From: Symbiodinium natans
Taxonomy: Eukaryota > Sar > Dinophyceae > Suessiales > Symbiodiniaceae
Direction of reading: 5' to 3'
Length of the DNA stretch: 64,000 nt
Assembly (NCBI GenBank): GCA_905221605.1
Contig: CAJNDS010002669.1
Location: forward strand, 1 to 64,000
Shown: positions 1 to 8,050 of the stretch, in pieces
Numbering within the stretch: position 1 is the first letter of the stretch
How the letters are laid out: every line of letters begins with the position of its first letter
The notes under the pieces: model-generated
What the model saw: the letters and a program-made list of their open reading frames with translations, nothing else
Told to the model about the DNA's origin: nothing
Database searches by the model: none
Translations under genes and position numbers: made by a program

Positions 1-658
1 TAGCTTTCGGGTGGGTTTGGGGTGGGCTTGGGCGGGTTTGACCATGCTATGAAGGGGCTGGGTTGGGTTTGACCTCTTTTGAAAGGGTTGGGGTGAGGGG
101 GGCCTTGACTGTGATGTTTTGAAGAGGCTGGGAAGGGGGCTTGATTTCCACAGCAAGTGTTAGGAGACCGAGTTCCTGCATCGGCTTAACCTGCTTGAGA
201 ACATAGCGAAGGTCACTTTCCTGCTGCGTGATGGAGGCCCTCCACCCCCGTAGAGTCTTAGCAAAACGGACCAAGGTGGCGAGCCTGCCCGCGAACGGCG
301 GAGTCGCTGTGTTACCGAATTAAAAAACATTGTTTTGTTATTCCGGGAAGCCTAGGACTCCACGGCACTCTATTGGTAAATTGCAATTTGCGAGGACTCC
401 GCCGACTCCGCCGAGGCTTGTCACGCCGACTCCGCCAGAGCTACAGTAGGTGCCCCTCTAATCTTGATTAGCAACGCCGCGTAAGTGGGCAGGGGTAGAG
501 TTGCGGGAAGAGCACGTGGCTATTCGCTGGAAGTGTGTCAGATAGTAGAAGCAGAAGGCAGTGTGTGCGTGAGGCTTGCAGCTGTGATTCTGTGACCTCC
601 AAATCTGGGGTCGAAAAATCTAGGCAATTCTGGCTTCGTGTGTGTGGGCCTCCCCTGT

Positions 659-1559
659 GCAAGTTTCTCTCATGTTGATCACTTCCACAAGAAAGCTGCC
701 TGCGGAGGTCGTGGTTCTCAGTATAATTGCTCTTTCCACGTTGAGGGCTTGTCTGTGGGCCAGAGTCGCCTGAGTGTAGCAGTCTGGAAAGCCCCAAAAA
801 TAGAAGAATTCGCGGCCCCAAATTTGGGGCCGCCAAACGGCCCCAATTTTGGGGTCGCAGTTTCACCCCCCCCAATCTAGTTCCAAATTGTATTGCGGGA
901 GCTGGGTCCATTTCGCGGCCCCATTCTTGGGGCCGCGAGACGGCCCGTTTTTTTGGCCCTTGAATTTGAGCTTGTGGGCGCAAGCAACCGGATCGCACCT
1001 GCCCTTTTTCTAGTAACTTTGGGCAGCGTCGCGCTGAGCGTGCGGGGGCTTGTCCGAAGCAGCTGCACGCTTGTCTTTGTAATGCTGCAGTGAGGCAGAA
1101 CTGCAACTGTGCAAGTTTCTCTCATGTTGATCACTTCCACAAGAAAGCTGCCTGCGGAGGTCGTGGTTCTCAGTAATTGCTCTTTCCACGTTGAGTGCTT
1201 GTCTGTGGGCCAGAGTCGCCTGAGTGTAGCAGTCTGGAAAGCGCCAAAAATAGAAGAATTCGCGGCCCCAAAACTGGGGCCGCCAAACGGCCCCAATTTT
1301 GGGGTCGCAGTTTCACCCCCCCAATCTAGTTCCAAACTGTACTGCGGGAGCTGGGTCCATTTCGCGGCCCCATTTTTGGGGCCGCGAGACGGCCCGCTTT
1401 TTTGGCCCTTGAATTTGAGCCTGTGGGCGCAAGCAACCCGATCGCGCCTGCCCTTTTTCTAGTAACTTTGGGCAGCGTCGCGCTGAGCGTGCGGGGGCTT
1501 GTCCGAAGCAGCTGCACGCTCGCCTTTGTAATGCTGCAGTGAGGCAGAACTGCAACTGT
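659..1559. repeat. Inner tandem duplication (about 450 bp x2), unit 1
   Basis: The segment starting CAAGTTTCTCTCATGTTGAT at 659 is repeated from 1110, a spacing of 451. Each copy holds GC-rich palindromes such as CGCGGCCCCA-TTCT-TGGGGCCGCG (914-937 and, with a T-rich loop, about 1373-1396) and a second near-palindrome CGGCCCCAAATTTGGGGCCG upstream. They would form strong hairpins in either strand. Confidence 0.85.
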
Positions 1560-1924
1560 GGAGGCCCGTCCTGGCGAAGCCAGAATTGCTTGTGTTTTGC
1601 GGCCCTGAAAGCGGGGTCGCCCGACCTCCCCGTAACTTGGGCTTCGTCCTGGAAATGCTGCTGGCCCGCCAGTTGAGCTGCAGGTCTTTGTTGGTGTTTT
1701 CTGTGGATAGGAGTCACGCTTCAAGGTCTGGGGAGTTGACCAACGTGGCCTCAACGTTTTCTGCGGTTGTGCAGAGTCGTTTGCTAGATATTGCAGAATG
1801 AAAGCTTTTTGGCAGGCTTGGGCTTTGAACAGCAAAGATACTTAAGCGTGTTGCAGGCCCGGATTTTAATTTGCCAAGCGCCCAATGAAGAAGAAGATTT
1901 TGGGGAGGGCGACGTCCCCAGCGA

Positions 1925-2290
1925 CAGGGTTGTGCACGTGGGTTTGGGGTGGGTTTGACCATGTTTTGAAGGGACTGAGAATAGCGGGTGGGGTTTGGGT
2001 GGGTTCGGCGTGGGTTTGGGACTCGGGGTGGGTTGGACCTGTTTAGAAGGGGTGCGGGTGGGTGGGGTGGGTTTGACCGTGTTTTGAAGGTGGGATGGCT
2101 TTGGGGTGGTTTTGACCGTGCTTTGACGGCTGGGATGGGTTTGACCATGTTTTGAAGGCGCTGAGGGTAGCTTTCGGGTGGGGGGGTGGGCTTGGGCGGG
2201 TTTGACCATGCTATGAAGGGGCTGGGTTGGGTTTGACCTCTTTTGAAAGGGTTGGGGTGAGGGGGGCTTGACTGTGTTTTGAAGAGGCTG
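1925..2290. repeat. TTTGACC-type minisatellite block, unit 1/2 junction
   Basis: This is a degenerate run of GGGTGGGTTTGACCATGTTTTGAAGG-like segments of about 40-50 bases. It is strongly strand-asymmetric, with the G/T-rich strand being +. The same block recurs at 4080-4440, and a partial block opens the window (1-130). Minus-strand frames through it are proline-rich artefacts of the repeat. Confidence 0.8.
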
Positions 2291-2817
2291 GGAAGGGGGC
2301 TTGATTTCCACAGCAAGTGCTAGGAGACCGAGTTCCTGCCTCGGCTTAACCTGCTTGAGAACATAGCGAAGGTCACCTTCCTGCTGCATGATGGAGGCCC
2401 TCCACCCCCGTAGAGTCTTAGCAAAACGGACCAAGGTGGTGAGCCTGCCCGCGAACGGCGGAGTCGCTGTGTTCCCGAATTAAAAAACATTGTTTTGTTA
2501 TTCCGGGAAACCTAGGACTCCACGGCACTCTATTGGTAAATTGCAATTTGCGAGGACTCCGCCGACTCCGCCGAGGCTTGTCACGCCGACTCCGCCAGAG
2601 CTACAGTTGGTGCCCCTCTACTCTTGATTAGCGACGCCGCGTAAGTGGGCAGGGGTAGAGTTGCGGGAAGAGCACGTGACTATTCGCTGGAAGTGTGTCA
2701 GATAGTAGAAGCAGAAGGCAGTGTGCGCGTGAGGCTTGCAGCTGTGATTCTGTGACCTCCAAATCTGGGGTCGAAAAATCTAGGCAATTCTGGCTTCGTG
2801 TGTGTGGGCCTCCCCTG

Positions 2818-3713
2818 TGCAAGTTTCTCTCATGTTGATCACTTCCACAAGAAAGCTGCCTGCGGAGGTCGTGGTTCTCAGTAATTGCTCTTTCCACGTT
2901 GAGTGCTTGTCTGTGGGCCAGAGTCGCCTGAGTGTAGCAGTCTGGAAAGCGCCAAAAATAGAAGAATTCGCGGCCCCAAATTTGGGGCCGCCAAACGGCC
3001 CCAATTTTGGGGTCGCAGTTTCACCCCCCCCAATCTAGTTCCAAATTGTATTGCGGGAGCTGGGTCCATTTCGCGGCCCCATTTTTGGGGCCGCGAGACG
3101 GCCCGTTTTTTTGGCCCTTGAATTTGAGCCTGTGGGCGCAAGCAACCGGATCGCGCCTGCCCTTTTTCTAGTAACTTTGGGCAGCGTCGCGCTGAGCGTG
3201 CGGGGGCTTGTCCGAAGCAGCTGCACGCTCGTCTTTGTAATGCTGCAGTGAGGCAGAACTGCAACTGTGCAAGTTTCTCTCATGTTGATCACTTCCACAA
3301 GAAAGCTGCCTGCGGAGGTCGTGGTTCTCAGTAATTGCTCTTTCCACGTTGAGTGCTTGTCTGTGGGCCAGAGTCGCCTGAGTGTAGCAGTCTGGAAAGC
3401 GCCAAAAATAGAAGAATTCGCGGCCCCAAAACTGGGGCCGCCAAACGGCCCCAATTTTGGGGTCGCAGTTTCACCCCCCCCAATCTAGTTCCAAATTGTA
3501 CTGCGGGAGCTGGGTCCATTTCGCGGCCCCATTTTTGGGGCCGCGAGACGGCCCGTTTTTTTGGCCCTTGAATTTGAGCCTGTGGGCGCAAGCAACCGGA
3601 TCGCGCCTGCCCTTTTTCTAGTAACTTTGGGCAGCGTCGCGCTGGTGCGGGGGCTTGTCCGAAGCAGCTGCACGCTCGTCTTTGTAATGCTGCAGTGAGG
3701 CAGACCTGCAACT
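2818..3713. repeat. Inner tandem duplication (about 450 bp x2), unit 2
   Basis: This is the counterpart of the duplication at 659-1559. Copies start at 2818 and 3267, a spacing of 449. The same 24-base GC-rich palindromes lie at about 3072-3095 and 3532-3555. The second copy lacks a short stretch near 3644 (GCTGGTGCGG in place of GCTGAGCGTGCGG), so the copies are diverging. Confidence 0.85.
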
Positions 3714-4079
3714 GTGGAGGCCCGTCCTGGCGAAGCCAGAATTGCTTGTGTTTTGCGGCCCTGAAAGCGGTCTCGCCCGACGTCCCCGTAACTTGGGCTT
3801 CGTCCTGGCAATGCTGCTGGCCCGCCAGTTGAGCTGCAGGTCTTTGTTGGTGTTTTCTGTGGATAGGAGTCACGCTTCAAGGTCTGGGGAGTTGACCAAC
3901 GTGGCCTCAACGTTTTCTGCGGTTGTGCAGAGTCGTTTGCTAGACATTTGAAAGTGGCAGGCTTGGGCTTTGAACAGCAAAGATATTTAAGCGTGTTGCA
4001 GGCCCGGATTTTAAGTTGCCATGCGCCCAATGAAGAAGAAGATTTTGGGGAGGGCGACGTCCCCAGCGACAGGGTTGTG

Positions 4080-4440
4080 CACGTGGGTTTGGGGTGGGTT
4101 TGACCATGTTTTGAAGGGACTGAGAATAGCGGGTGGGTTTGGGGTGGGTTCGGCGTGGGTTTGGGACTCGGGGTGGGTTGGACCTGTTTAGAAGGGGTGC
4201 GGGTGGGTGGGGTGGGTTTGACCGTGTTTTGAAGGTGGGATGGCTTTGGGGTGGTTTTGACCGTGCTTTGACGGCTGGGATGGGTTTGACCATGTTTTGA
4301 AGGCGCTGAGGGTAGCTTTCGGGTGGGTTTGGGGTGGGTTGGGCGGGTTTGACCATGCTATGAAGGGGCTGGGTTGGGTTTGACCTCTTTTGAAAGGGTT
4401 GGGGTGAGGGGGGCTTGACTGTGTTTTGAAGAGGCTGGGA
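4080..4440. repeat. TTTGACC-type minisatellite block, unit 2/3 junction
   Basis: This is the second copy of the G/T-rich block at 1925-2290. It differs by a few insertions (for example, GGGTGGGTTTGGGGTGGGTT near 4321, where the first copy has a run of eight Gs). Confidence 0.8.
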
Positions 4441-4967
4441 AGGGGGCTTGATTTCCACAGCAAGTGCTAGGAGACCGAGTTCCTGCCTCGGCTTAACCTG
4501 CTTGAGAACATAGCGAAGGTCACCTTCCTGCTGCGCGATGGAGGCCCTCCACCCCCGTAGAGTCTTAGCAAAACGGACCAAAGTGGTGAGCCTGCCCGCG
4601 AACGGCGGAGTCGCTGTGTTCCCGAATTAAAAAACATTGTTTTGTTATTCCGGGAAACCTAGGACTCCACGGCACTCTATTGGTAAATTGCAATTTGCGA
4701 GGACTCCGCCCACTCCGCCGAGGCTTGTCACGCCGACTCCGCCAGAGCTACAGTAGGTGCCCCTCTAATCTTGATTAGTGACGCCGCGTAAGTGGGCAGG
4801 GGTACAGTTGCGGGAAGAGCACGTGACTATTCGCTGGAAGTGTATCAGATAGTAGAAGCAGAAGGCAGTGTGCGCGTGAGGCTTGCAGCTGTGATTCTGT
4901 CACCTCCAAATCTGGGGTCGAAAAATCTAGGCAATTCTGGCTTCGTGTGTGTGGGCCTCCCCTGTAA

Positions 4968-5261
4968 TTATTTCATTTTAATGTTCAGACTGGGGAACTT
5001 CTTATTGGTATCTCTTACAGAAGCATATACTGTAGGCTTATTCCATAAAATATTTTTTGCCCAGAATCCGGCTGTCTTGTAATTCTTCCAGTCTTGTTTT
5101 GGCTTGTGTCTTGCCATGTAATTTGCCTTTCTTTCTTCGTCTTTGTGTTTGGTAAAATCGCTGTAACCAGTAGCACCAAACGAAACTGTTTTCTTATCAT
5201 CTATAACAGCATCGTATTTCTTTTTGGGGTTCTTTGACTTCTTAATTATAACCTCTGTCAT
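4968..5261 (-). CDS. Small conserved viral-type protein (GYSDFT...TAGFW family)
   Basis: This is an intact 97-residue ORF, from an ATG at 5261 to a TAA three bases inside the left insertion edge. Order of features: a Lys-rich start, DDKKTVSFGATGYSDFTKHK around residues 21-40, DEERKANYMARHKPKQDW, then TAGFWAKNILWNKP around 63-76. This string of Gly/Tyr/Asp/His/Trp residues belongs to a short family widespread in nucleocytoviruses, virophages, polinton-like viruses and some phages. I believe Pfam lists it as DUF5754, but the accession should be verified. The function is not known. It is the only gene of the island whose reading frame looks fully open and full length, which may mean recent insertion, retention or chance. 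No intron and no splice-like edge is seen. Family recognition is firm, the origin less so. Confidence 0.85.
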   Translation of the reverse strand: MTEVIIKKSKNPKKKYDAVIDDKKTVSFGATGYSDFTKHKDEERKANYMARHKPKQDWKNYKTAGFWAKNILWNKPTVYASVRDTNKKFPSLNIKMK

Positions 5262-5340
5262 TATACATTAATAATGATTATCATTCTTAAGAGTAAAAAA
5301 ATAAATTATAGTAATTTTTTAACAATGTCTTATAGATTTA

Positions 5341-5625
5341 TTAAGAACTTACAGACTGAATACTTGAGCACCTTGAACTGCTTCTACTCCTTATGTCTTC
5401 TATGGTTTCCTGTGAGCGCCTTGAACTAACAACACCTTGTGGGGCTGTTGCTTCATCAACATATTCAATTGTACGATTGCTCGGAACAGAACTTTGAACT
5501 GTTTCAACAGGCGAGGAATGAACATATTCACTTAATGCCTCTTCCTCAGCTGGCATTAAAATACTACTGCTTGAACTTCTGCGAAAAACTTGATGACGAT
5601 GAAGGATCATAAGATTTGTTAACAT
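5341..5625 (-). CDS. Ser-rich unidentified ORF of the virus-like island
   Basis: This is a 94-codon ORF. Its ATG at 5623-5625 directly follows the TGA (5626-5628) that ends the corrected reading of the upstream gene, a stop-start junction typical of compact viral genomes. The protein is polar, with an acidic middle (EEEALSEYVHSS) and a Ser/Arg-rich tail (SRRSQETIEDIRSRSSSR). There is no membrane segment or recognised motif. Low complexity and position among structural-looking small ORFs would fit a virion or scaffold-like protein, but that is only inference. About 80 bases of AT-rich spacer separate it from the next gene. Confidence 0.5.
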   Translation of the reverse strand: MLTNLMILHRHQVFRRSSSSSILMPAEEEALSEYVHSSPVETVQSSVPSNRTIEYVDEATAPQGVVSSRRSQETIEDIRSRSSSRCSSIQSVSS

Positions 5626-6142
5626 TCATATGTAACTATTGTCGCTTTCTTCAGTTTGTTGTTTTTCTACAGTTTGTTCTATCTCTTCTTCTTCTTCTTC
5701 TTCAATACGTTGCCTTCTATTACCATTTCCTCTCTTTCTTCTGCGAGTTCGTTATCTCCAAACATACCGTCGTAAATTCTTCGCATTACTGATTTCCTTT
5801 CACCTCTTTCTCTTTCTCTTTCTTGCTGTCTTTCTTGTTCTATAGTTTCACTTTTATCTGTTTGTGTCTGTTTTACTTCTTCTTCTATTGTTTTCATACT
5901 TTCAATTACCGATACACTTGATGAAACATTGAAATTATCTGTTTGCGTTCCCTTATCAGGGTTATCATTAAATAGAATGGTCTTCTTATCATACTTACCT
6001 AAATCAAAATCATCAAAATCAACATCATCTAACAACACAATATTCCTTGTTGTGTTCTTTTCTGTTTTTCTGGTAATATGTTTAGTCTGTGTGTTCTCGC
6101 TTCTCTCTCAATTTGTTCAAACGTTGGGCGTAGTCTTAACAT
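5626..6142 (-). pseudogene. RPTF-type small viral gene, broken by frameshifts
   Basis: From ATG at 6140-6142 the frame reads MLRLRPTFEQIEREARTHRL and then stops near 6029. A second frame overlapping it continues with NIVLLDDVDFDDFDLGKYDK through a GTQTD segment and an ERERERG-rich helix to about 5690. A third frame runs on through a Glu-rich stretch (GAA repeats, 5685-5705) to a TGA at 5626-5628, just before the next ATG. So one gene of about 170 codons appears to carry two frameshifts (near 6045 and 5710). The N-terminal RPTFEQI resembles small conserved ORFs of polinton-like viruses and virophages, in which RPT(F/Y) is followed by a helix. That match is from memory and moderate. The GAA run is a likely slippage site. 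Confidence 0.5.
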
Positions 6143-6203
6143 GAATAATTAAGATTATCTCATAGAAAATAATAATTTTAATTTTTTAACGTATATATTT
6201 ATT

Positions 6204-6305
6204 TTAGACTTCTAAAACAGCACCACCTACGGCTCTAGCACCACTAGCAATAGCGGAACCTATACCACCTGAACTTGAAGAACTTCCTCTGCCTTTACCT
6301 TTCAT
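6204..6305 (-). CDS. Tiny Gly/Ala-rich hydrophobic peptide gene
   Basis: This is a 33-codon ORF (ATG 6303-6305, TAA 6204-6206) overlapping the 3' end of the upstream gene by about 10 bases. The product starts basic (MKGKGRGSSSSSGG) and ends in a small-residue hydrophobic stretch (IGSAIASGARAVGGAVLEV). A basic, Gly/Ser-rich head followed by a weakly amphipathic or membrane-active tail is common in minor virion peptides of DNA viruses. The role is inference only. The start overlap and intact frame support it as a real gene despite its size. Confidence 0.45.
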   Translation of the reverse strand: MKGKGRGSSSSSGGIGSAIASGARAVGGAVLEV

Positions 6306-6657
6306 TTGATTCAATCTTCTTTCCTACTTTTGAAAGTTTGTCATTAACTTCATTAGTCCATTGTCCTGTCATCATCAACTTTTCAATATACTTCACCAAA
6401 ATGTCTTTTTTAGTAAGTGTTTTGCCTTTACCCTTTCTTTTTAATTGGTCTAGTTCTTCCTCTTGTTTCACATTAGTACTTCTCCATTTACCTATGTTTT
6501 TGTCATAATCTATTGTTTTGTTTATGTTTTCTCGTTGGTTTTTGGTTTCCTCATCTGGTATTAATTCTGGGTCATCATCCATTTCTTCTTCTTCTGCTTC
6601 CTCTTGTGTTATCGGTTCCAGAGGTGGCATCATCATCATCATCAACATTAATACCAA
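6295..6657 (-). CDS. Acidic/coiled small ORF of the virus-like island
   Basis: This is an open frame of up to 120 codons. The apparent start (MVLMLMMMMMPPLEP) is an out-of-frame reading of a GAT repeat near 6635-6650. In the other frame the same DNA reads MPVGINVDDDDD from an ATG at about 6664. The true start is therefore uncertain, and a slippage frameshift in the GAT run is likely. The body has an EEAEEEEMDDDPEL acidic block, then a charged helical region with QEEELDQLKRKGKGK and a basic/hydrophobic C-terminal helix. It is not recognised. It ends 10 bases inside the next small ORF. Confidence 0.5.
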   Translation of the reverse strand: MVLMLMMMMMPPLEPITQEEAEEEEMDDDPELIPDEETKNQRENINKTIDYDKNIGKWRSTNVKQEEELDQLKRKGKGKTLTKKDILVKYIEKLMMTGQWTNEVNDKLSKVGKKIESNER

Positions 6658-6671
6658 CTGGCATTGATTGA

Positions 6672-7150
6672 CTATGTGCTTCCATCTAAATCGCTTCTTG
6701 TTCCTGTTATTGCTGATGTCTGCGCTTGTCGTCGTTGTTGTTTGTGTCGATCCAATTCTGCCCTTATTCTGTCCATTTGTTCTATTGACATCTGATAATC
6801 ATCGCTGTCTGGGGTTTCAAAGCCATCGGCATTGTAAGCACCTACTGGTGTTCTACCTCCATAACTTAAAATACCAATTGATGAACCAGTAGCCATTGCC
6901 GTTTGTCTCAATTGCGTTTGTCTTATTTCCTCTTTTACCTTGTCTTCTTCTTGTTTCTTCAATCCTAGAAAATCAATGTTATCAAACTGACTTCTGCACT
7001 GATTGTTTCTAAATAAGGTAGCACGTCTGTCATTACCTGTTCTATTGGTGGTCTGTTAGGGTCTCCTTGACTTTCAATCATTCCTATCATTTCATCGTAT
7101 GTTGGTCTTGGTTTTAACTCTGACTTTAATGTTTTAATCATATAGAACAT
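6672..7150 (-). pseudogene. RPTY-type small viral gene with one frameshift
   Basis: The first part (ATG at 7150) reads MIKTLKSELKPRPTYDEMIG and runs to a stop at 6965. A second frame, open from about 7000, contains DNIDFLGLKKQEEDKVKEEI and continues to 6672. Both halves are compositionally alike and overlap, so one gene of about 155 codons with a frameshift near 6985-7000 is the simplest reading. The KPRPTYDEMIG segment echoes the LRPTFEQIERE start of the gene at 6142, suggesting paralogous small genes. The C-terminal half has SSIGILSYGGRTPVG and a Gln/Arg-rich helix. No enzyme motif is present. Assignment to the virus-like island is by context. Confidence 0.5.
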
Positions 7151-7170
7151 ATTTTATATTATTTGTGCCA

Positions 7171-7476
7171 TTATATTTTTTTTAATTCTTGTTGTTTTTT
7201 CATAAGTTCCTCCTTAGTTCTTACTGGAATCATTGGACGCTCTAACTGTCTGTTGATATCATCCAGTTGCCCTTGATATAGACTCTTTTTCTGGTGCTGT
7301 AACCAATCGTTTCGGAGTTTTACATTTTTGCCTCTGTTCTCCGCTTCTTCTATTCTCAACTTCATGTCTTCAAAGTATTTTCTACGCGAAGCCACACCAA
7401 AAGTATCATCAACGTCGTAATATTGTTGAACATGTGGCATTCTTTTGAACTCTGGTTTGCTCTTAAACATACTCAT
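7171..7476 (-). CDS. Charged helical ORF of the virus-like island
   Basis: The frame is open from 7518. The best start is one of the two ATGs at 7474-7476 or 7468-7470 (MSMFKSKPEF...), since the residues before are a hydrophobic AT-rich artefact. The product is about 100 residues, with PHVQQYYDVDDTFGVASRRK followed by a long charged helix (FEDMKLRIEEAENRGKN) ending in MKKQQELKKI. It is likely coiled and non-membrane. Not recognised. It lies 20 bases upstream of the RPTY gene, in the same orientation. Confidence 0.5.
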   Translation of the reverse strand: MSMFKSKPEFKRMPHVQQYYDVDDTFGVASRRKYFEDMKLRIEEAENRGKNVKLRNDWLQHQKKSLYQGQLDDINRQLERPMIPVRTKEELMKKQQELKKI

Positions 7477-7518
7477 AAATATATTTAATAATAGATATTT
7501 TATCATTAAACATATCAA

Positions 7519-7854
7519 TTATTTCATATTTGTCTTCATGGTTTCAACTATATCATCGGGAAAATCAATAACATATTTTCAAATTTGCCCAACAACATTT
7601 TTACAGTTTCCTCGTCAAGGAAATCGAACCGATTATTGATTATTGTTTAAATGCTCTTTCAGTTCGTTTAATGGATATAGTTGTTTTGGAACAGGACTTT
7701 CAGCTCTAATACACATTTGTAACAAGACTAACTGGTTTATAAGTTCATCACTATCAATACCACCTTTCAGATTATGTAAATAATGAAAATTATAATTTTC
7801 AATTATACAACATTTCTCATCTGTGTCAAATGTTTTCATCTTGGCCACTGTCAA
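7519..7854 (-). pseudogene. Unidentified small viral-type gene with two frameshifts
   Basis: ATG at 7854 opens a 73-codon frame containing FDTDEKCCIIENYNFHYLHN and ending LNNNQ at 7633. An overlapping frame continues NRFDFLDEETVKMLLGKF and stops near 7543. A third gives IDFPDDIVETMKTNMK and a stop at 7519-7521. All three pieces have the same Asp/Glu/Asn-rich, AT-driven composition and join without gaps, so I read one gene of about 110 codons with two frameshifts (near 7630 and 7570). No family recognised. Confidence 0.45.
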
Positions 7855-7869
7855 TTGGTTGTAAACATT

Positions 7870-8050
7870 CTAAACAGGTGTTAAATCAACGAAGTTTGTT
7901 GTATACGGTGAAACATGAGTGTAAGCGTCAGTCGCTGGTGTTGTATTGCCTATTACTCTGTTAATTGAATGTAAATTATTAACATCAACAGAGTCAGAGA
8001 AAACATTTGCTACTGGAGCAACTTCGCTATCATTTAACAAAACGAATAGT
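7870..8050 (-). pseudogene. 3' end of a viral-type gene truncated at the right junction
   Basis: About 60 codons remain, ending SPYTTNFVDLTPV before the stop at 7870. Upstream the frame runs into host repeat DNA at about 8051 (AGACAACGCCCACTG, repeated at 9063), so the in-frame ATG at 8070 lies in the repeat and is fortuitous. The piece is the C-terminal tail of a larger protein whose 5' part was lost. The Thr/Val/Asn-rich composition would suit a structural protein, but nothing specific is recognised. Confidence 0.5.

Larger units (their letters stand above)
1..4965. repeat. Higher-order tandem repeat, period about 2.15 kb
   Basis: The anchor GAGCCTGCCCGCGAACGGCG recurs at about 281, 2441 and 4588, giving periods of 2160 and 2147 bases. 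Two full periods and a truncated third are present. Each unit has a TTTGACC minisatellite block, an AT-rich patch with AATTAAAAAACATTG, a GACTCCGCC-rich stretch and a GC-rich inner duplication. Copies differ by point changes and small indels (for example, unit 2 lost bases near 3945 relative to 1795). The third unit stops at 4965, right after GGCCTCCCCTGT, where AT-rich virus-like DNA begins. Open frames in the array are proline-rich or repeat-derived, shift between copies and match no family I know, so I call no gene here. Confidence 0.9.
4966..8050 (-). other. Endogenous virus-like DNA fragment (decayed), AT-rich island
   Basis: About 3.1 kb of clearly AT-rich DNA lies between a truncated host satellite unit (ends 4965) and a host repeat (starts about 8051, AGACAACGCCCACTG, also present at 9063). 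It holds roughly nine small genes, all on the minus strand, nearly back to back and without introns, which is a virus-like layout. The last gene matches a short protein family found in nucleocytoviruses, virophages and polinton-like viruses. Two others share an RPT(F/Y)xx(I/M) start seen in small genes of such viruses. Several genes are broken by frameshifts, and the most upstream one is cut by the right junction, so this is an old, partial insertion. No capsid, ATPase, polymerase or integrase is in the preserved part, so the viral group is an inference. Confidence 0.72.

Noticed and set aside
468-4581. Minus-strand ORFs of 130-216 codons in the left satellite
   Set aside because: They are Pro/Arg/Gln-rich, follow the repeat units, change frame between copies and resemble no family; they are by-products of the repeat.
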